Source of the DNA: CALOCN01 sp942491735
Lineage (GTDB): Bacteria > Eisenbacteria > RBG-16-71-46 > JABDJR01
DNA: 64,000 bases
Assembly (NCBI GenBank): GCA_942491735.1
Contig: CALOCN010000014.1
Span: 2,356,001-2,420,000 of the forward strand
Direction: 5' to 3'
Shown: in pieces, positions 7,277 through 15,870 of the stretch
Position numbering within the stretch: position 1 is the first letter of the stretch
Layout of the letters: each line of letters starts with the position of its first letter
Notes under the pieces: model-generated
What the model was told of the DNA's origin: nothing
The model's database searches: none
Seen by the model: only the letters and a program-made list of their open reading frames with translations
Made by a program: the position numbers and the translations under genes

Positions 7277-8736
7277 TGGGGAGCCTGCCGTCCCGGATGG
7301 ACCCGTCCCAGACCGCGGTCCCGGTTCCCATCGTCGGTGCAGCCCCCGCCCGCGGGAAGCAGCTTGCCCGGGTTGGCGCGACCCTCCGGGTCGAATACCG
7401 CCCGCACCCGCCCCATGACGGTCAGGGTGTCGGAGCTGAAGGCGGCCTGCATGAGCTCGCGTTTCTCCACCCCGATCCCGTGTTCCCCGGTCAGGGACCC
7501 ACCGAGGTCCAGGCAGGCCTTGAGGACCTCGGTGCTTGCCGCCAACACCCTGCGTACCTGGTCGGGATCCCGCTCGTCGTAGAGAAGGACGGGATGCAGG
7601 TTCCCGTCCCCGGCATGGAACACGTTGGCAATGGGCAATGCGTGACGTACCCCGATCGCCTCGATGCGTCGCAACACCTCCGGCAACCGGGAGCGTGGGA
7701 CCACGCCGTCCTGGGTGCAGTAGTTGCGGGCCAGTCGTCCCAGGGCGCCAAAGGCACGCTTGCGCGGGGACCAGAGCCGGTCCCGTTCCCCGGGATCCGC
7801 CGCCGCCCGCACGCTGGTCGCCCCGGCGTCCCGGCACGAGGCTTCGAGCACCGCGGCCTCATGGTCCAGTCCGGAGTCGGGACCATCCACCTCGAGCAGG
7901 AGCACGGCCTTCGCCCCTTCCGGAAACTCCATCCCGAACGCATCGTGCAGCGCGACCAGGATGGGTGCGTCCATCATCTCCACCGCGGCCGGGACCACGC
8001 CGGAGGCGATGATGCGGGACACCGCATGGCCCGCCGCGTCCACGCTGTCGAACGCGGCGAGCAGGGTCCGCCAGGCGGCGGGGGCGGGCGTCAAGCGTAC
8101 CCAGGCCCGGGTCACGATGCCGAAAGTACCCTCGCTTCCCACCACGAGCCCGGTCACATCCGGCCCGCCCGCGCCGGGGAACGGGGAACCGATCCAGCGA
8201 TGCGTGCCATCCGGGGTCACCAGTTCCACGGCCAGGACATGGTTTGCCGTCACCCCTTCCTTGAGGGTGTGGGGACCGCCGCTGTTGTTGGCGACGTTGC
8301 CCCCGATGGTACAGGCGGACTGGCTCGACGGATCGGGAGCGAACCGTAGGCCGTGCGGCGCCGCGGCGCGGGTCAAGGCCAGGTTGACCACGCCGGCCTG
8401 CACCCGGGCTCGACCGCGCAGTGGATCCAGCTCCTCGATGCGGGTCAATCTGGAAAGGGAGACCACCACCGCCGGCGACGGGGCGAGGCATCCCCCGGCC
8501 AGACTGGTCCCCGCGCCCCGAGGCACCATGGGCGCGCCGTGGGCGGCGAGGCAACGCACCACCTCGACCGTCTGCTCGACGTCCGCGGGATGCACCACGA
8601 GGTCCGGGACGGCCCGTTCCAGGGTGTAGCCGTCGCACTCGTAGACCGCACGCGCACCCGGCTCGGTCACCACCGCCTCGTCCCCCACCCGCGCCCGCAG
8701 ATCCCGGATCAACTCCCGGGCCCCGGAACGGGTCAC
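7273..8736 (-). CDS. glcD: glycolate oxidase subunit GlcD (FAD-linked 2-hydroxyacid oxidase)
   Basis: Protein of 487 residues when started at the GTG at 8736, which overlaps the osmC stop as GTGA; an ATG at 8790 inside osmC would add 18 residues. FAD-binding motifs: VPRGAGTSLAGGC near residue 75, DPSSQSACTIGGNVANNSGG near 135 and VVGSEGTFGIVTRAW near 195. The C-terminal FAD-oxidase domain has FHAGDGNLHP and GSLTGEHGIGVEKRE near residue 440. These features mark GlcD, which oxidises glycolate (or D-lactate). Overlap with osmC upstream and glcE downstream points to one translationally coupled operon. Confidence 0.93.
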   Translation of the reverse strand: MTRSGARELIRDLRARVGDEAVVTEPGARAVYECDGYTLERAVPDLVVHPADVEQTVEVVRCLAAHGAPMVPRGAGTSLAGGCLAPSPAVVVSLSRLTRIEELDPLRGRARVQAGVVNLALTRAAAPHGLRFAPDPSSQSACTIGGNVANNSGGPHTLKEGVTANHVLAVELVTPDGTHRWIGSPFPGAGGPDVTGLVVGSEGTFGIVTRAWVRLTPAPAAWRTLLAAFDSVDAAGHAVSRIIASGVVPAAVEMMDAPILVALHDAFGMEFPEGAKAVLLLEVDGPDSGLDHEAAVLEASCRDAGATSVRAAADPGERDRLWSPRKRAFGALGRLARNYCTQDGVVPRSRLPEVLRRIEAIGVRHALPIANVFHAGDGNLHPVLLYDERDPDQVRRVLAASTEVLKACLDLGGSLTGEHGIGVEKRELMQAAFSSDTLTVMGRVRAVFDPEGRANPGKLLPAGGGCTDDGNRDRGLGRVHPGRQAPQ

Positions 8737-9158
8737 GCGATCACGGTCCGGATCCGGGCGCGCCCTTCCAGGGATCGATGCACCGGACACTTGTCGGCGA
8801 TCACCCGCAGGCGCTCACGCTGGGCCGCGTCCAGCTCCCCGTCCAGATGCACCGTGCGTTCGATCATGTCGACGAACGGATGCTTGTCGTCGTCCGTGCA
8901 ATCCTCGCAGTCCCGTTTGTGGATCCGGTCCAGGGAGAGTTCCACCTGGACGCTGCGCAGGGCCCATCCCTTGCGGTCGGAGTAGAGACGCAGGGTCATG
9001 GCGGTGCAGGCCCCCAGTGCCGCCAGCAGCAGGTCGTAGGGGCCGGGTCCCGCTCCCTCGCCCCCCTGCTCCACCGGCTCATCCGCCACCAGCTGGTGGT
9101 CCTCCGTGGTGATCATCGTGCGCAGACCGTCGCCGAGAAACGCGGTTACCGTTGCCAT
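8733..9158 (-). CDS. OsmC-family thiol peroxidase-like protein
   Basis: Protein of 141 residues started at the ATG at 9158, which has GGAGGC upstream; earlier in-frame codons encode low-complexity sequence. The two catalytic cysteines of the OsmC/Ohr family are present in LAALGACTAMTLRLYSDRKG (near residue 53) and DKCPVHRSL (near 125). A CEDC pair lies between them. OsmC proteins reduce organic hydroperoxides in the cytoplasm. It opens the glycolate oxidase operon and shares its stop codon with the glcD start, so it may deal with peroxides linked to flavin oxidation; that link is inference. A TGCTAGGAT extended -10 lies 28 bases before the ATG. Confidence 0.88.
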   Translation of the reverse strand: MATVTAFLGDGLRTMITTEDHQLVADEPVEQGGEGAGPGPYDLLLAALGACTAMTLRLYSDRKGWALRSVQVELSLDRIHKRDCEDCTDDDKHPFVDMIERTVHLDGELDAAQRERLRVIADKCPVHRSLEGRARIRTVIA

Positions 9159-9186
9159 GCATGCCTCCGGATGGGGTTTCGCGGCG

Positions 9187-9195
9187 ATCCTAGCA
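9187..9195 (-). promoter_or_regulatory. extended -10 of the osmC-glcDEF operon
   Basis: The minus strand reads TGCTAGGAT, 28 bases before the osmC ATG, with no clear -35. It sits just beside the divergent nyn promoter at 9222-9250. Confidence 0.4.
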
Positions 9196-9221
9196 GGGGG
9201 CGGGAGGCGCGTCGCGGGCGG

Positions 9222-9250
9222 TTGAGCCGGCCGGGTGGGTGCCGTACACT
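9222..9250 (+). promoter_or_regulatory. sigma70-like promoter of the NYN gene
   Basis: TTGAGC (9222-9227), 17 bases, TACACT (9245-9250). The ATG at 9301 is 50 bases downstream behind GGAGAGG. Confidence 0.55.
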
Positions 9251-9300
9251 GCGAGGCAGATTCGTCTCCCTCGTCCCGTCCTCCTCCGCGCGGAGAGGTC

Positions 9301-10131
9301 ATGGCCCGGTCCCACGAAGTTGCCCTGTTCATCGACTACGAGAACACCCGATACAGTGTCCTCAACACCTATCAGCGTGAGGTTTCCGGCACGCTGCTGG
9401 TGGAGTTGGCGGCGCGCTACGGGCGGGTGACCCTGGCCCGGGCGTACGCCGGATTCTCGGCCCACCCGGAACGCTGTGTGCGGGAGCTGCGCGTGGCCGG
9501 AATCGAGCCGGTGGACACGGCGGATCGTCGCCTCTCGGGTACCCCCCGCGGCAGCGCGGATCTGGATCTGGCGTGTGACGTCTTCGAGGCCCTGCTCGAT
9601 CGTCCCTGGCTCACCACCTTCGTCCTCGTCACCGGGGACGGTCACTACCTGCGACTGGTCCACGCGATCCAACGCCGGTTCGGCAAGCGGGTGGTCATTG
9701 CCGGCGTCCGGGGTTCGGTCTCCAACGACCTCATCGAGGCGGCGGCAGGCGAGTTCGAACCGCTCGTTCTCGCCGCGGTCCCCGAAGCCGAACGGATCAC
9801 CCGGTTCGTACGGTTCGTGGATCGTCTGGAGCGATCGAAACCGTTCATCACCTTCAAGTACGTCGCGGCGGCGATGACGACCAGCGCCGAGTTTCCCGGG
9901 CTGGCCCCCGCGGAAGCCCAGGACACGGTGGCCGGCGCCATCGAGGACGGGATCCTCATCAAGGAGCAACGCCACGACGGCTACCGCGTGCTCCACCTCA
10001 ACCCCGATGCGGAGGTCGTGCGGATGACCCTCTACGGGGATGGCGAAGACGACGCGGATGCCTGGCCGGAGGGCCGGTTCCCGGACCTCGACGACGGACC
10101 CACCGACGACGATCCCGGCTGGAACCGTTGA
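9301..10131 (+). CDS. NYN/LabA-like PIN-fold nuclease with C-terminal winged-helix-like region
   Basis: Protein of 276 residues. The first part is an NYN domain: LFIDYENTRYS with the acidic residues of the PIN-like active site near residue 10, GSADLDLACDV near 83 and VLVTGDGHYLRLV near 103. Such proteins are metal-dependent RNases or RNA-binding proteins. Residues about 180-240 (RFVDRLERSKPFITFKYVAA through IKEQRHDGYRVLHL) look like a winged-helix module. The tail is very acidic. ATG 9301 with GGAGAGG is preferred over the ATG at 9235. The stop overlaps the TTG start of the next gene (TTGA), so the two are probably translated together. Confidence 0.82.
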   Translation: MARSHEVALFIDYENTRYSVLNTYQREVSGTLLVELAARYGRVTLARAYAGFSAHPERCVRELRVAGIEPVDTADRRLSGTPRGSADLDLACDVFEALLDRPWLTTFVLVTGDGHYLRLVHAIQRRFGKRVVIAGVRGSVSNDLIEAAAGEFEPLVLAAVPEAERITRFVRFVDRLERSKPFITFKYVAAAMTTSAEFPGLAPAEAQDTVAGAIEDGILIKEQRHDGYRVLHLNPDAEVVRMTLYGDGEDDADAWPEGRFPDLDDGPTDDDPGWNR

Positions 10132-12395
10132 GCCGACGCCGTCGCGGCGTCGTCCTGGGGGTTCTCGCTTTCCTGGGACTTGCCCTGTTGAGCTTTCGCA
10201 TCCAACGCGTGCCACCCGATGGGGGGGTCCTGGCCGGCACGCCCCCGCGGGTCCTGACCCCCGTCCTGGGCTGGGTCGTCGCCCCACGCTGGCAGCCCCT
10301 GCGCGCCGTGTCCGACGCACCGGTCACCGTCACCCTGCAAAGCCGCGACCTCAGCGACTACCGCCTCTTTGACCGGGATCAGCGGGAACTGACCGCGGAG
10401 GTGGTGGCCTCCGTCGCGCTGGACGCTCCCACGGACCACCTGCGAATCCTCGCCACGCATCCCGGGCTGGAACTGGAGCGTGCCCTCCTCGTCGAACTGC
10501 GCACCGCGTTGCGCGGCTTCGTCGCCGGGGAGAGCGGGGAGGACCTGATCGCCGGCAACGCCACCCGGGGTGACTGGATGGCTTCGTGGCTTCCGGGTTG
10601 GACCGCGGATGCGGCCCGTTTTGGCTGGGCCCCCACCGAGGCGCGCCGCCGCGCCCGCGAAACCGCGGCCGCCACGGACCGCCGGGTGCTCCTGGTCGGG
10701 ATCGACTCCGCCGACTGGGTCATCCTGCGTCGGCTGTTCGAGGCCGGGGAACTCCCCCACCTGCGCGGCCTGGTCGAGCGCGGCGCGTCCGGGCCGCTCC
10801 ATTCCATTACCCCGCTGCTCTCCCCGCTCATCTGGACCACGATCGCCACCGGCGTCTCCCCCGAACGGCATGGGATCCTCGACTTCGTCACCCGCACCGC
10901 GGACGGAAAACTGCTTCCGGTGGGCAGCGGCGATCGCCGGGTTCCCGCATTGTGGACCCTGCTCGAGGCGTGGGACAAGACGGTCGTGGTGAGCGCGTGG
11001 CTCGCCACCTACCCGGCCGAACCGGTTCCCGGCAGCATGGTCACCGACCGTTTCGGGTTCCTTCCCTTCGCCACCAGCACCCGGGTCGACGACCGCGATC
11101 CCCGGGCGGTGCACCCGGAATCGCTCCTCGACACGGCCCTGTCCTTGAGGGTCTCACCCGCCACCCTGGACCGGGATCTCGTCCGTCGCTTCGTGCAGGT
11201 TCCCGAGGACACCCTCGTGGCCGCGGTGGCATCCGGGTATCGACCCGGGGCCCTCGTCAACAACCTCGTCCAGACCCTCGCCGCCACCGAGACCACCCGA
11301 CGCGTGGCGCTCCACCAATGGACCGGCGAGTCGCCGGACCTCGGTTTGATCTACTTCGAAATGGTGGACGCGGTGGGGCACCTGTTCATGCCCTTCACCC
11401 CTCCCCGTCTTCCCTGGATCGACGCGGAGCGTTTCGACGCTTTTCGGGGGGCGGTCGACGCGGCGTATCGCTACCAGGACGAAATCCTGGGGGACTTCCT
11501 GGCCACCGTGGATGAGCGCACCCTGGTGGTGGTGGTCAGCGATCACGGGTTCAAGTCCGGGGAAGCCCGCCCCCGCGAGTCGAGCCGGATCGGGACGGCG
11601 GCCGCCGCGCGTTGGCACACGCCCGAGGGGATCCTGGTCCTTGCCGGTCCCGGCGTCCGCCCCGGAACGGTCGAGGGGGCGCGGGTCCACGACATCGCCC
11701 CGACCCTGCTCGCCTACCTGGGCTGCGCCCCCCCCGCTTCCATGGAGGGGCGGGTCCTGCGCGAAGCGTTCACCCTGGATCTCCCCCGGCCCCTGGCCGG
11801 GGAGGGAGATCCCCTCGACGCCCAGGACACGGCTCTGGAGGACGCCTCGGCCACGACCCTCAACAATCTCGGATTGCGCTATCTCCAGAGCGACGATCCC
11901 CGGGCCGCGGCGGATGCCTTCCGGCGCGCCCTGGAGCGGGATCCGCAACTGATCACGGCAAGGAACAACCTCGCCCAGGCCCTGCTGCGTCTGGATCGGG
12001 CCGAGGAGGCCGAAACGGAACTGCGCACCATCCTGGAAGCCGACCCGCAATACGCCCTCGGGTGGATGAACCTGGGACTGTGTCTGCTGCGTTTGCAACG
12101 GCCGGCCGAGGCGGTGGACGCGTTGCATCGCGCGGCGCAGTTGGAACCGCGCGATCCGCGGATCCAGCGTAACCTGGGATTCGCTGCGCTCGAGAACAAG
12201 GACTGGCCGGGAGCCCTGGATGCCTTCACCCGCTCCCTGGATCTCGAGGAAACGGCGGCCGGACAGTTCGGACGGGGCGTCGCGCTCCTCGAGTCGGGCG
12301 ACCGGAGCGGGGCGGTGGCCGCCCTGGATCGGGCCCTGGAACTCGACCCCACCCACGAGGGAGCCCGCCGGGCCCGGGGTGCGATGGGCCCCTAG
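10128..12395 (+). CDS. membrane-anchored alkaline-phosphatase-superfamily (type I phosphodiesterase) protein with TPR domain
   Basis: Protein of 755 residues, TTG start overlapping the nyn stop. An N-terminal membrane segment (RRRRGVVLGVLAFLGLALLS) is followed by about 130 residues of uncertain type, then a type I phosphodiesterase/nucleotide pyrophosphatase domain from about residue 185: LLVGIDSADW (metal Asp), SPLIWTTIATGVSPERHGI (nucleophile region), EMVDAVGHLF, VVSDHGFKSGE and RWHTPEGILVLAGPG carry the expected metal ligands. Residues about 570-750 are five or so TPR repeats (NLGLRYLQSDDPRAAADAFR and similar). The enzyme part probably faces the periplasm. Substrate unknown; sugar-phosphate, lipid or nucleotide esters are possible. 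Confidence 0.85.
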   Translation: MSRRRRGVVLGVLAFLGLALLSFRIQRVPPDGGVLAGTPPRVLTPVLGWVVAPRWQPLRAVSDAPVTVTLQSRDLSDYRLFDRDQRELTAEVVASVALDAPTDHLRILATHPGLELERALLVELRTALRGFVAGESGEDLIAGNATRGDWMASWLPGWTADAARFGWAPTEARRRARETAAATDRRVLLVGIDSADWVILRRLFEAGELPHLRGLVERGASGPLHSITPLLSPLIWTTIATGVSPERHGILDFVTRTADGKLLPVGSGDRRVPALWTLLEAWDKTVVVSAWLATYPAEPVPGSMVTDRFGFLPFATSTRVDDRDPRAVHPESLLDTALSLRVSPATLDRDLVRRFVQVPEDTLVAAVASGYRPGALVNNLVQTLAATETTRRVALHQWTGESPDLGLIYFEMVDAVGHLFMPFTPPRLPWIDAERFDAFRGAVDAAYRYQDEILGDFLATVDERTLVVVVSDHGFKSGEARPRESSRIGTAAAARWHTPEGILVLAGPGVRPGTVEGARVHDIAPTLLAYLGCAPPASMEGRVLREAFTLDLPRPLAGEGDPLDAQDTALEDASATTLNNLGLRYLQSDDPRAAADAFRRALERDPQLITARNNLAQALLRLDRAEEAETELRTILEADPQYALGWMNLGLCLLRLQRPAEAVDALHRAAQLEPRDPRIQRNLGFAALENKDWPGALDAFTRSLDLEETAAGQFGRGVALLESGDRSGAVAALDRALELDPTHEGARRARGAMGP

Positions 12396-12413
12396 CCGGC
12401 GGACCGCGCTTCA

Positions 12414-12442
12414 TTGCTCGACCCCATCGCCCCCTCTATACT
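12414..12442 (+). promoter_or_regulatory. sigma70-like promoter of gcdH
   Basis: TTGCTC (12414-12419), 17 bases, TATACT (12437-12442), 46 bases before the ATG at 12489. Confidence 0.6.
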
Positions 12443-12488
12443 CCCGCCTTCCCCAGGGGCAGTGCACGCCCGAAGGAGTGAACCCGCC

Positions 12489-13661
12489 ATGGCCCGGTTC
12501 CCCGGCTACGACTTCATGCAACTCGACGATCTTCTTGGTGACGAGGAACGGATGGCTCGCCAGGCGGTGCGGGAGTTCGTCGACGCGCGGGTGAACCCCA
12601 TCATCGAGGAGCACTTCGAGAAGGGCACCTTCCCCCTCGAACTCAAGGACCCTCTGGCCGAACTCGGGGTCTTCGGCGCCAACCTCCCGGCCGAGTATGG
12701 CTGTGCCGAGATGAGCAACGTGGCCTACGGGCTGGTCATGCAGGAACTCGAAGCCGGGGACAGCGGTCTGCGTTCGTTCGTCTCGGTCCAGGGCGCGCTG
12801 GTCATGTACCCCATCTTTGCCTATGGCTCCCCGGAGCAGAAACGGTTCTACCTGCCCAAGCTGGCCAGCGCCGCGATGATCGGGGCGTTCGGGCTGACCG
12901 AACCGGACCACGGTTCCAACCCCGGCGGCATGGTGACCCGGGCCCGCAGGGACGGCACCGACTGGGTGCTCAACGGGGCCAAGATGTGGATCACCAACGG
13001 CTCCATTGCCGATGTCTCCGTGGTGTGGGCCAAGGACGACGACGGGGTGATCCGCGGTTTCCTCGTCGAGAAGGACCGTCCCGGTTTCACCGCGCCCGAG
13101 ATGAAGCGCAAGATGAGCCTGCGCGCCTCGGTGACCAGCGAGCTGGTCCTGCAGGATGTCCGCGTTCCCGACGAGAACCGGCTTCCCGGGGTCGAGGGGC
13201 TCAAGGGGCCGCTTGGCTGTCTGACCCAGGCCCGTTACGGGATCGCGTGGGGGGCCCTCGGCGCGGCCATGTCCTGTTTCCACACCGCGGTCGAGTACTC
13301 CAAGAGCCGCATCCAGTTCGACCGCCCCATTGCCGGCTTCCAGTTGGTGCAGGCCAAGCTGGCCGACATGTATACCGAGATCACCAAGGGGCAGTTGTTG
13401 GCCCTGCGGCTCGGTCAGCTCAAGGACGCGGGCACGGTGAACTTCGCCCAGGTCTCCATGGCCAAACGCAACAACGTGGCCATCGCCCTCGATATCGCGC
13501 GGGTGGCCCGGGACATCCTGGGGGCCAACGGGATCAGCACCGAGTACCCCATCATGCGGCACATGACCAACCTCGAATCGGTCAAGACCTACGAGGGAAC
13601 CCACGACATCCACACCTTGATCCTGGGACAAACCATCACCGGGATCCCCGCCTTCAACTAG
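12489..13661 (+). CDS. gcdH: glutaryl-CoA dehydrogenase (acyl-CoA dehydrogenase family)
   Basis: Protein of 390 residues, the usual length. Acyl-CoA dehydrogenase signatures are in order: GAFGLTEPDHGSNPGGM near residue 136, KMWITNGSIADVSVVWAK near 163, and the C-terminal YEGTHDIHTLILGQTITGI, whose Glu is the catalytic base. ARYGIAWGALGAAM and the YEGTHD block resemble glutaryl-CoA dehydrogenase more closely than short-chain enzymes. GCDH oxidises and decarboxylates glutaryl-CoA to crotonyl-CoA in lysine and tryptophan breakdown; the electron acceptor would be ETF. Whether this copy decarboxylates cannot be read with certainty. GAAGGAG stands before the ATG, and it has its own promoter. A glycosyltransferase gene follows 12 bases after the stop. 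Confidence 0.88.
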   Translation: MARFPGYDFMQLDDLLGDEERMARQAVREFVDARVNPIIEEHFEKGTFPLELKDPLAELGVFGANLPAEYGCAEMSNVAYGLVMQELEAGDSGLRSFVSVQGALVMYPIFAYGSPEQKRFYLPKLASAAMIGAFGLTEPDHGSNPGGMVTRARRDGTDWVLNGAKMWITNGSIADVSVVWAKDDDGVIRGFLVEKDRPGFTAPEMKRKMSLRASVTSELVLQDVRVPDENRLPGVEGLKGPLGCLTQARYGIAWGALGAAMSCFHTAVEYSKSRIQFDRPIAGFQLVQAKLADMYTEITKGQLLALRLGQLKDAGTVNFAQVSMAKRNNVAIALDIARVARDILGANGISTEYPIMRHMTNLESVKTYEGTHDIHTLILGQTITGIPAFN

Positions 13662-13673
13662 TCGACCGGATCC

Positions 13674-15686
13674 ATGTCCCACGCCCCCACGCGCCCCGTT
13701 TCCATCGCGGAAACGCTCTGGGTGCTGGGGCTGGCGGTGGTCGTGCGTCTGGTGCATCTCCTCGCCTTTCGCGACAGCCCCTTCTTTGTCGCTCCCATCC
13801 TGGATTCCGCCTACCACGACGCGCTGGCCATGCGGTTGGCCGCGGGGGAATGGGACGCCGGCGCCCCCTACTTCCGCCCCCCCCTCTTCGTGTGGAGCCT
13901 GGGGGCGCTCTATGCCCTGTTCGGAGCCGGCGCCTGGGCCGGTCGCCTTCTGGGGGCGGCCTGCGGGGTGGCCACCGCGCTGCTGGTTCTCCATACGGGA
14001 GCGCGGCTGGGACTGGGCCGAGGACCCCGGGTTGCGGCCGCGGTGGGCGTTGCCGTGGCCGGGCCCCTGCTCTTTCTGGAAACCGAACTCCTGGCCACTC
14101 CATTGGCCACGGCCCTGGGCGCCTTGGGCTTATACGCGACGGTTCGCGCAACACGGGAAGAAGGGAGCGGTGCCTGGCTGTTGGCCGGTGCCGCCTACGC
14201 CCTGGCCGCCCTGGCGCGGGCGCCGTTCGCCCTGTTTCCCTTCGGCCTCGCCCTCCTCGCGTTCAGGCAACCCTCCCGCTCCTGGAAACACGCCGCCGCC
14301 GCGCTGCTCCCCGCCCTGATCCTGTGGAGCGGACCGGCCCTTCTCATGGCCGGCCATGGGGTGGGGTTTCGCTTTCCCTCCACCCAGGCGGGAATCAACT
14401 TCCACGCGGGAAACCACCCCGAGGCCGACGGGCGCAGCGTGGTGTTGCCCCCGGAACTGCGCCTGACCGGGTGGCGGGACTTCGAGGAGGACACGGTACG
14501 GCTGGCCGCCGCGCGCGCCGGACGCTCGGTCAACCCCGCCGAAGCCTCCACGGTGTGGTTCCGTGAGGGACTGCGCTGGTGGACGAGCGCACCCCTGGCG
14601 GCGAGTCGGCTCTCCCTGGCCAAGCTCGGGTATCTGCTCCACGGCTACGAGAGCCCCAACAATCGCTCGCTCTACGAGGCCCGCGTCGACAGCCCCGCGC
14701 TGTCGCTCTTCCTGTGGCGCGTGCCGGGGGCCTACTGGCCCAGCGGCCTCCTGATCCCGCTGGCCCTGGTGGGGCTGTGGAGCACGCGGCGCCGGGTGGC
14801 GTGGGCGGGGGTCGCGGGACACGCCTGGCTGGTGCTCCTTCCCCTCATCGCGTTCTTCGTCTGCGCCCGGTTTCGTGCCCCCGCGCTGCCGGCCCTGGTC
14901 CTCCTTGCGGTAGCCGGCGCGATGGCGCTCCGGTGCGGAAGCTGGACTCTGCGCGGGGTCGCGCTGGTCCTCTACCTCGGTTGCAATCTTCCGTGGGCTC
15001 CCGCCATCGCCGAGGACCCGGTGCGCGAGAGCCTGGCCCGGGCCGAAGCCAGCTTCAACGCCGGGGATCTCGCCGGGGCGGAGGCTCTCTACCAACGCGT
15101 GCTTGCCGGGGATCCGGGTGAGGCCCGGGGGTCGCTGGGCCTGGCCGCGATCGAGGAACGTCGCGGAAACCATGGGAACGCCCTGCGGCACTTGAACTCG
15201 GTGGAAGCGGTCCTGGGGGGAACGGTCACCCATGCCATGGCCACGGCACGCGTCCTCGATCACCTGGGGCGAGGGACAGAGGCGGCGCGCCGGCTGTCCG
15301 GACCCGCGCTCGAACACCCCGGGAACCTCGATCTCCAGATCCAGTACGCGCTCACCCTGGAGTCGATCGGGGACGATGCCGACGCTTTTCGGATCCTCTC
15401 CTCCCTGGACTTCGACCGCCTGCCGCCCGAACCGCTCAACAGCCTCGGTCGGTTCCGCCGTTTGGCCGGGGACAGTCGCGGGGCGGAAACGGCCTGGCGC
15501 CGGGCCACGACCCTGGAACCGGGTTTCTTCAAGGCCTGGTACAACCTGGGGCTGCTGTTCGCGGAGGCCGATCGGCCCCGAGAGGCCCGTGAGGCCATGG
15601 AATCGGCGTTGCGAGCCGCCCGGGATTCCCAGGACCGGCAGCGGGCCGAGGAGGCCCTGAACCTCATACGAAAACGCTTGCCTTGA
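13674..15686 (+). CDS. GT39-like integral membrane glycosyltransferase fused to TPR repeats
   Basis: Protein of 670 residues. Residues about 10-440 carry roughly ten membrane helices. An acidic DSAYHDALAMRLAAGEW (near residue 43) and YFRPPLFVWSLGAL follow the first helix, as in GT-C/PMT/ArnT-type enzymes that take sugar from polyprenyl-phosphate donors. A periplasmic loop has INFHAGNHPEADG. Residues about 445-665 are TPR-like (SFNAGDLAGAEALYQRVL, KAWYNLGLLFAEADRPREAR). It is a paralogue of the protein at 25360, which has the matching INFFIGNNPDAPG loop and TPR tail. It probably glycosylates an exported protein or lipid; the acceptor is unknown. It lies 12 bases after gcdH. Confidence 0.78.
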   Translation: MSHAPTRPVSIAETLWVLGLAVVVRLVHLLAFRDSPFFVAPILDSAYHDALAMRLAAGEWDAGAPYFRPPLFVWSLGALYALFGAGAWAGRLLGAACGVATALLVLHTGARLGLGRGPRVAAAVGVAVAGPLLFLETELLATPLATALGALGLYATVRATREEGSGAWLLAGAAYALAALARAPFALFPFGLALLAFRQPSRSWKHAAAALLPALILWSGPALLMAGHGVGFRFPSTQAGINFHAGNHPEADGRSVVLPPELRLTGWRDFEEDTVRLAAARAGRSVNPAEASTVWFREGLRWWTSAPLAASRLSLAKLGYLLHGYESPNNRSLYEARVDSPALSLFLWRVPGAYWPSGLLIPLALVGLWSTRRRVAWAGVAGHAWLVLLPLIAFFVCARFRAPALPALVLLAVAGAMALRCGSWTLRGVALVLYLGCNLPWAPAIAEDPVRESLARAEASFNAGDLAGAEALYQRVLAGDPGEARGSLGLAAIEERRGNHGNALRHLNSVEAVLGGTVTHAMATARVLDHLGRGTEAARRLSGPALEHPGNLDLQIQYALTLESIGDDADAFRILSSLDFDRLPPEPLNSLGRFRRLAGDSRGAETAWRRATTLEPGFFKAWYNLGLLFAEADRPREAREAMESALRAARDSQDRQRAEEALNLIRKRLP

Positions 15687-15711
15687 CAGGAGTTGGCCCA
15701 CTGCCTAGACT
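15683..15711 (+). promoter_or_regulatory. strong sigma70 promoter upstream of the coiled-coil lipoprotein
   Basis: TTGACA (15683-15688), 17 bases, TAGACT (15706-15711), identical in both hexamers and spacing to the promoter at 31785. The -35 overlaps the stop codon of the preceding gene. The leader to the ATG at 15871 is about 155 bases and holds no convincing reading frame. Confidence 0.75.
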
Positions 15712-15870
15712 TTTTCGGCACCACTCGAGACGCAGGGTTTCCCTTGCGTTCTGGTCCATCCGGGCTTGATGACAATTCCATCCGCGACACACGACCCCTC
15801 GTTCGTCGCCGGACTTCGTACTCCACGGGTTCGGTGCGTCGCTCATGGTCCGATAGGGGGAACCATCCCG

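Noticed and set aside
9159..9332. 58-residue N-terminal extension of the OsmC protein
   Set aside because: Low-complexity, overlaps the divergent nyn gene and its promoter; ATG 9158 has GGAGGC and matches the family start.
15712..15870. Small open frame in the leader before the coiled-coil lipoprotein, starting at 15766
   Set aside because: It is an in-frame extension of the lipoprotein gene without signal-peptide character; the ATG at 15871 has GGGGGAA and a clean lipobox signal.
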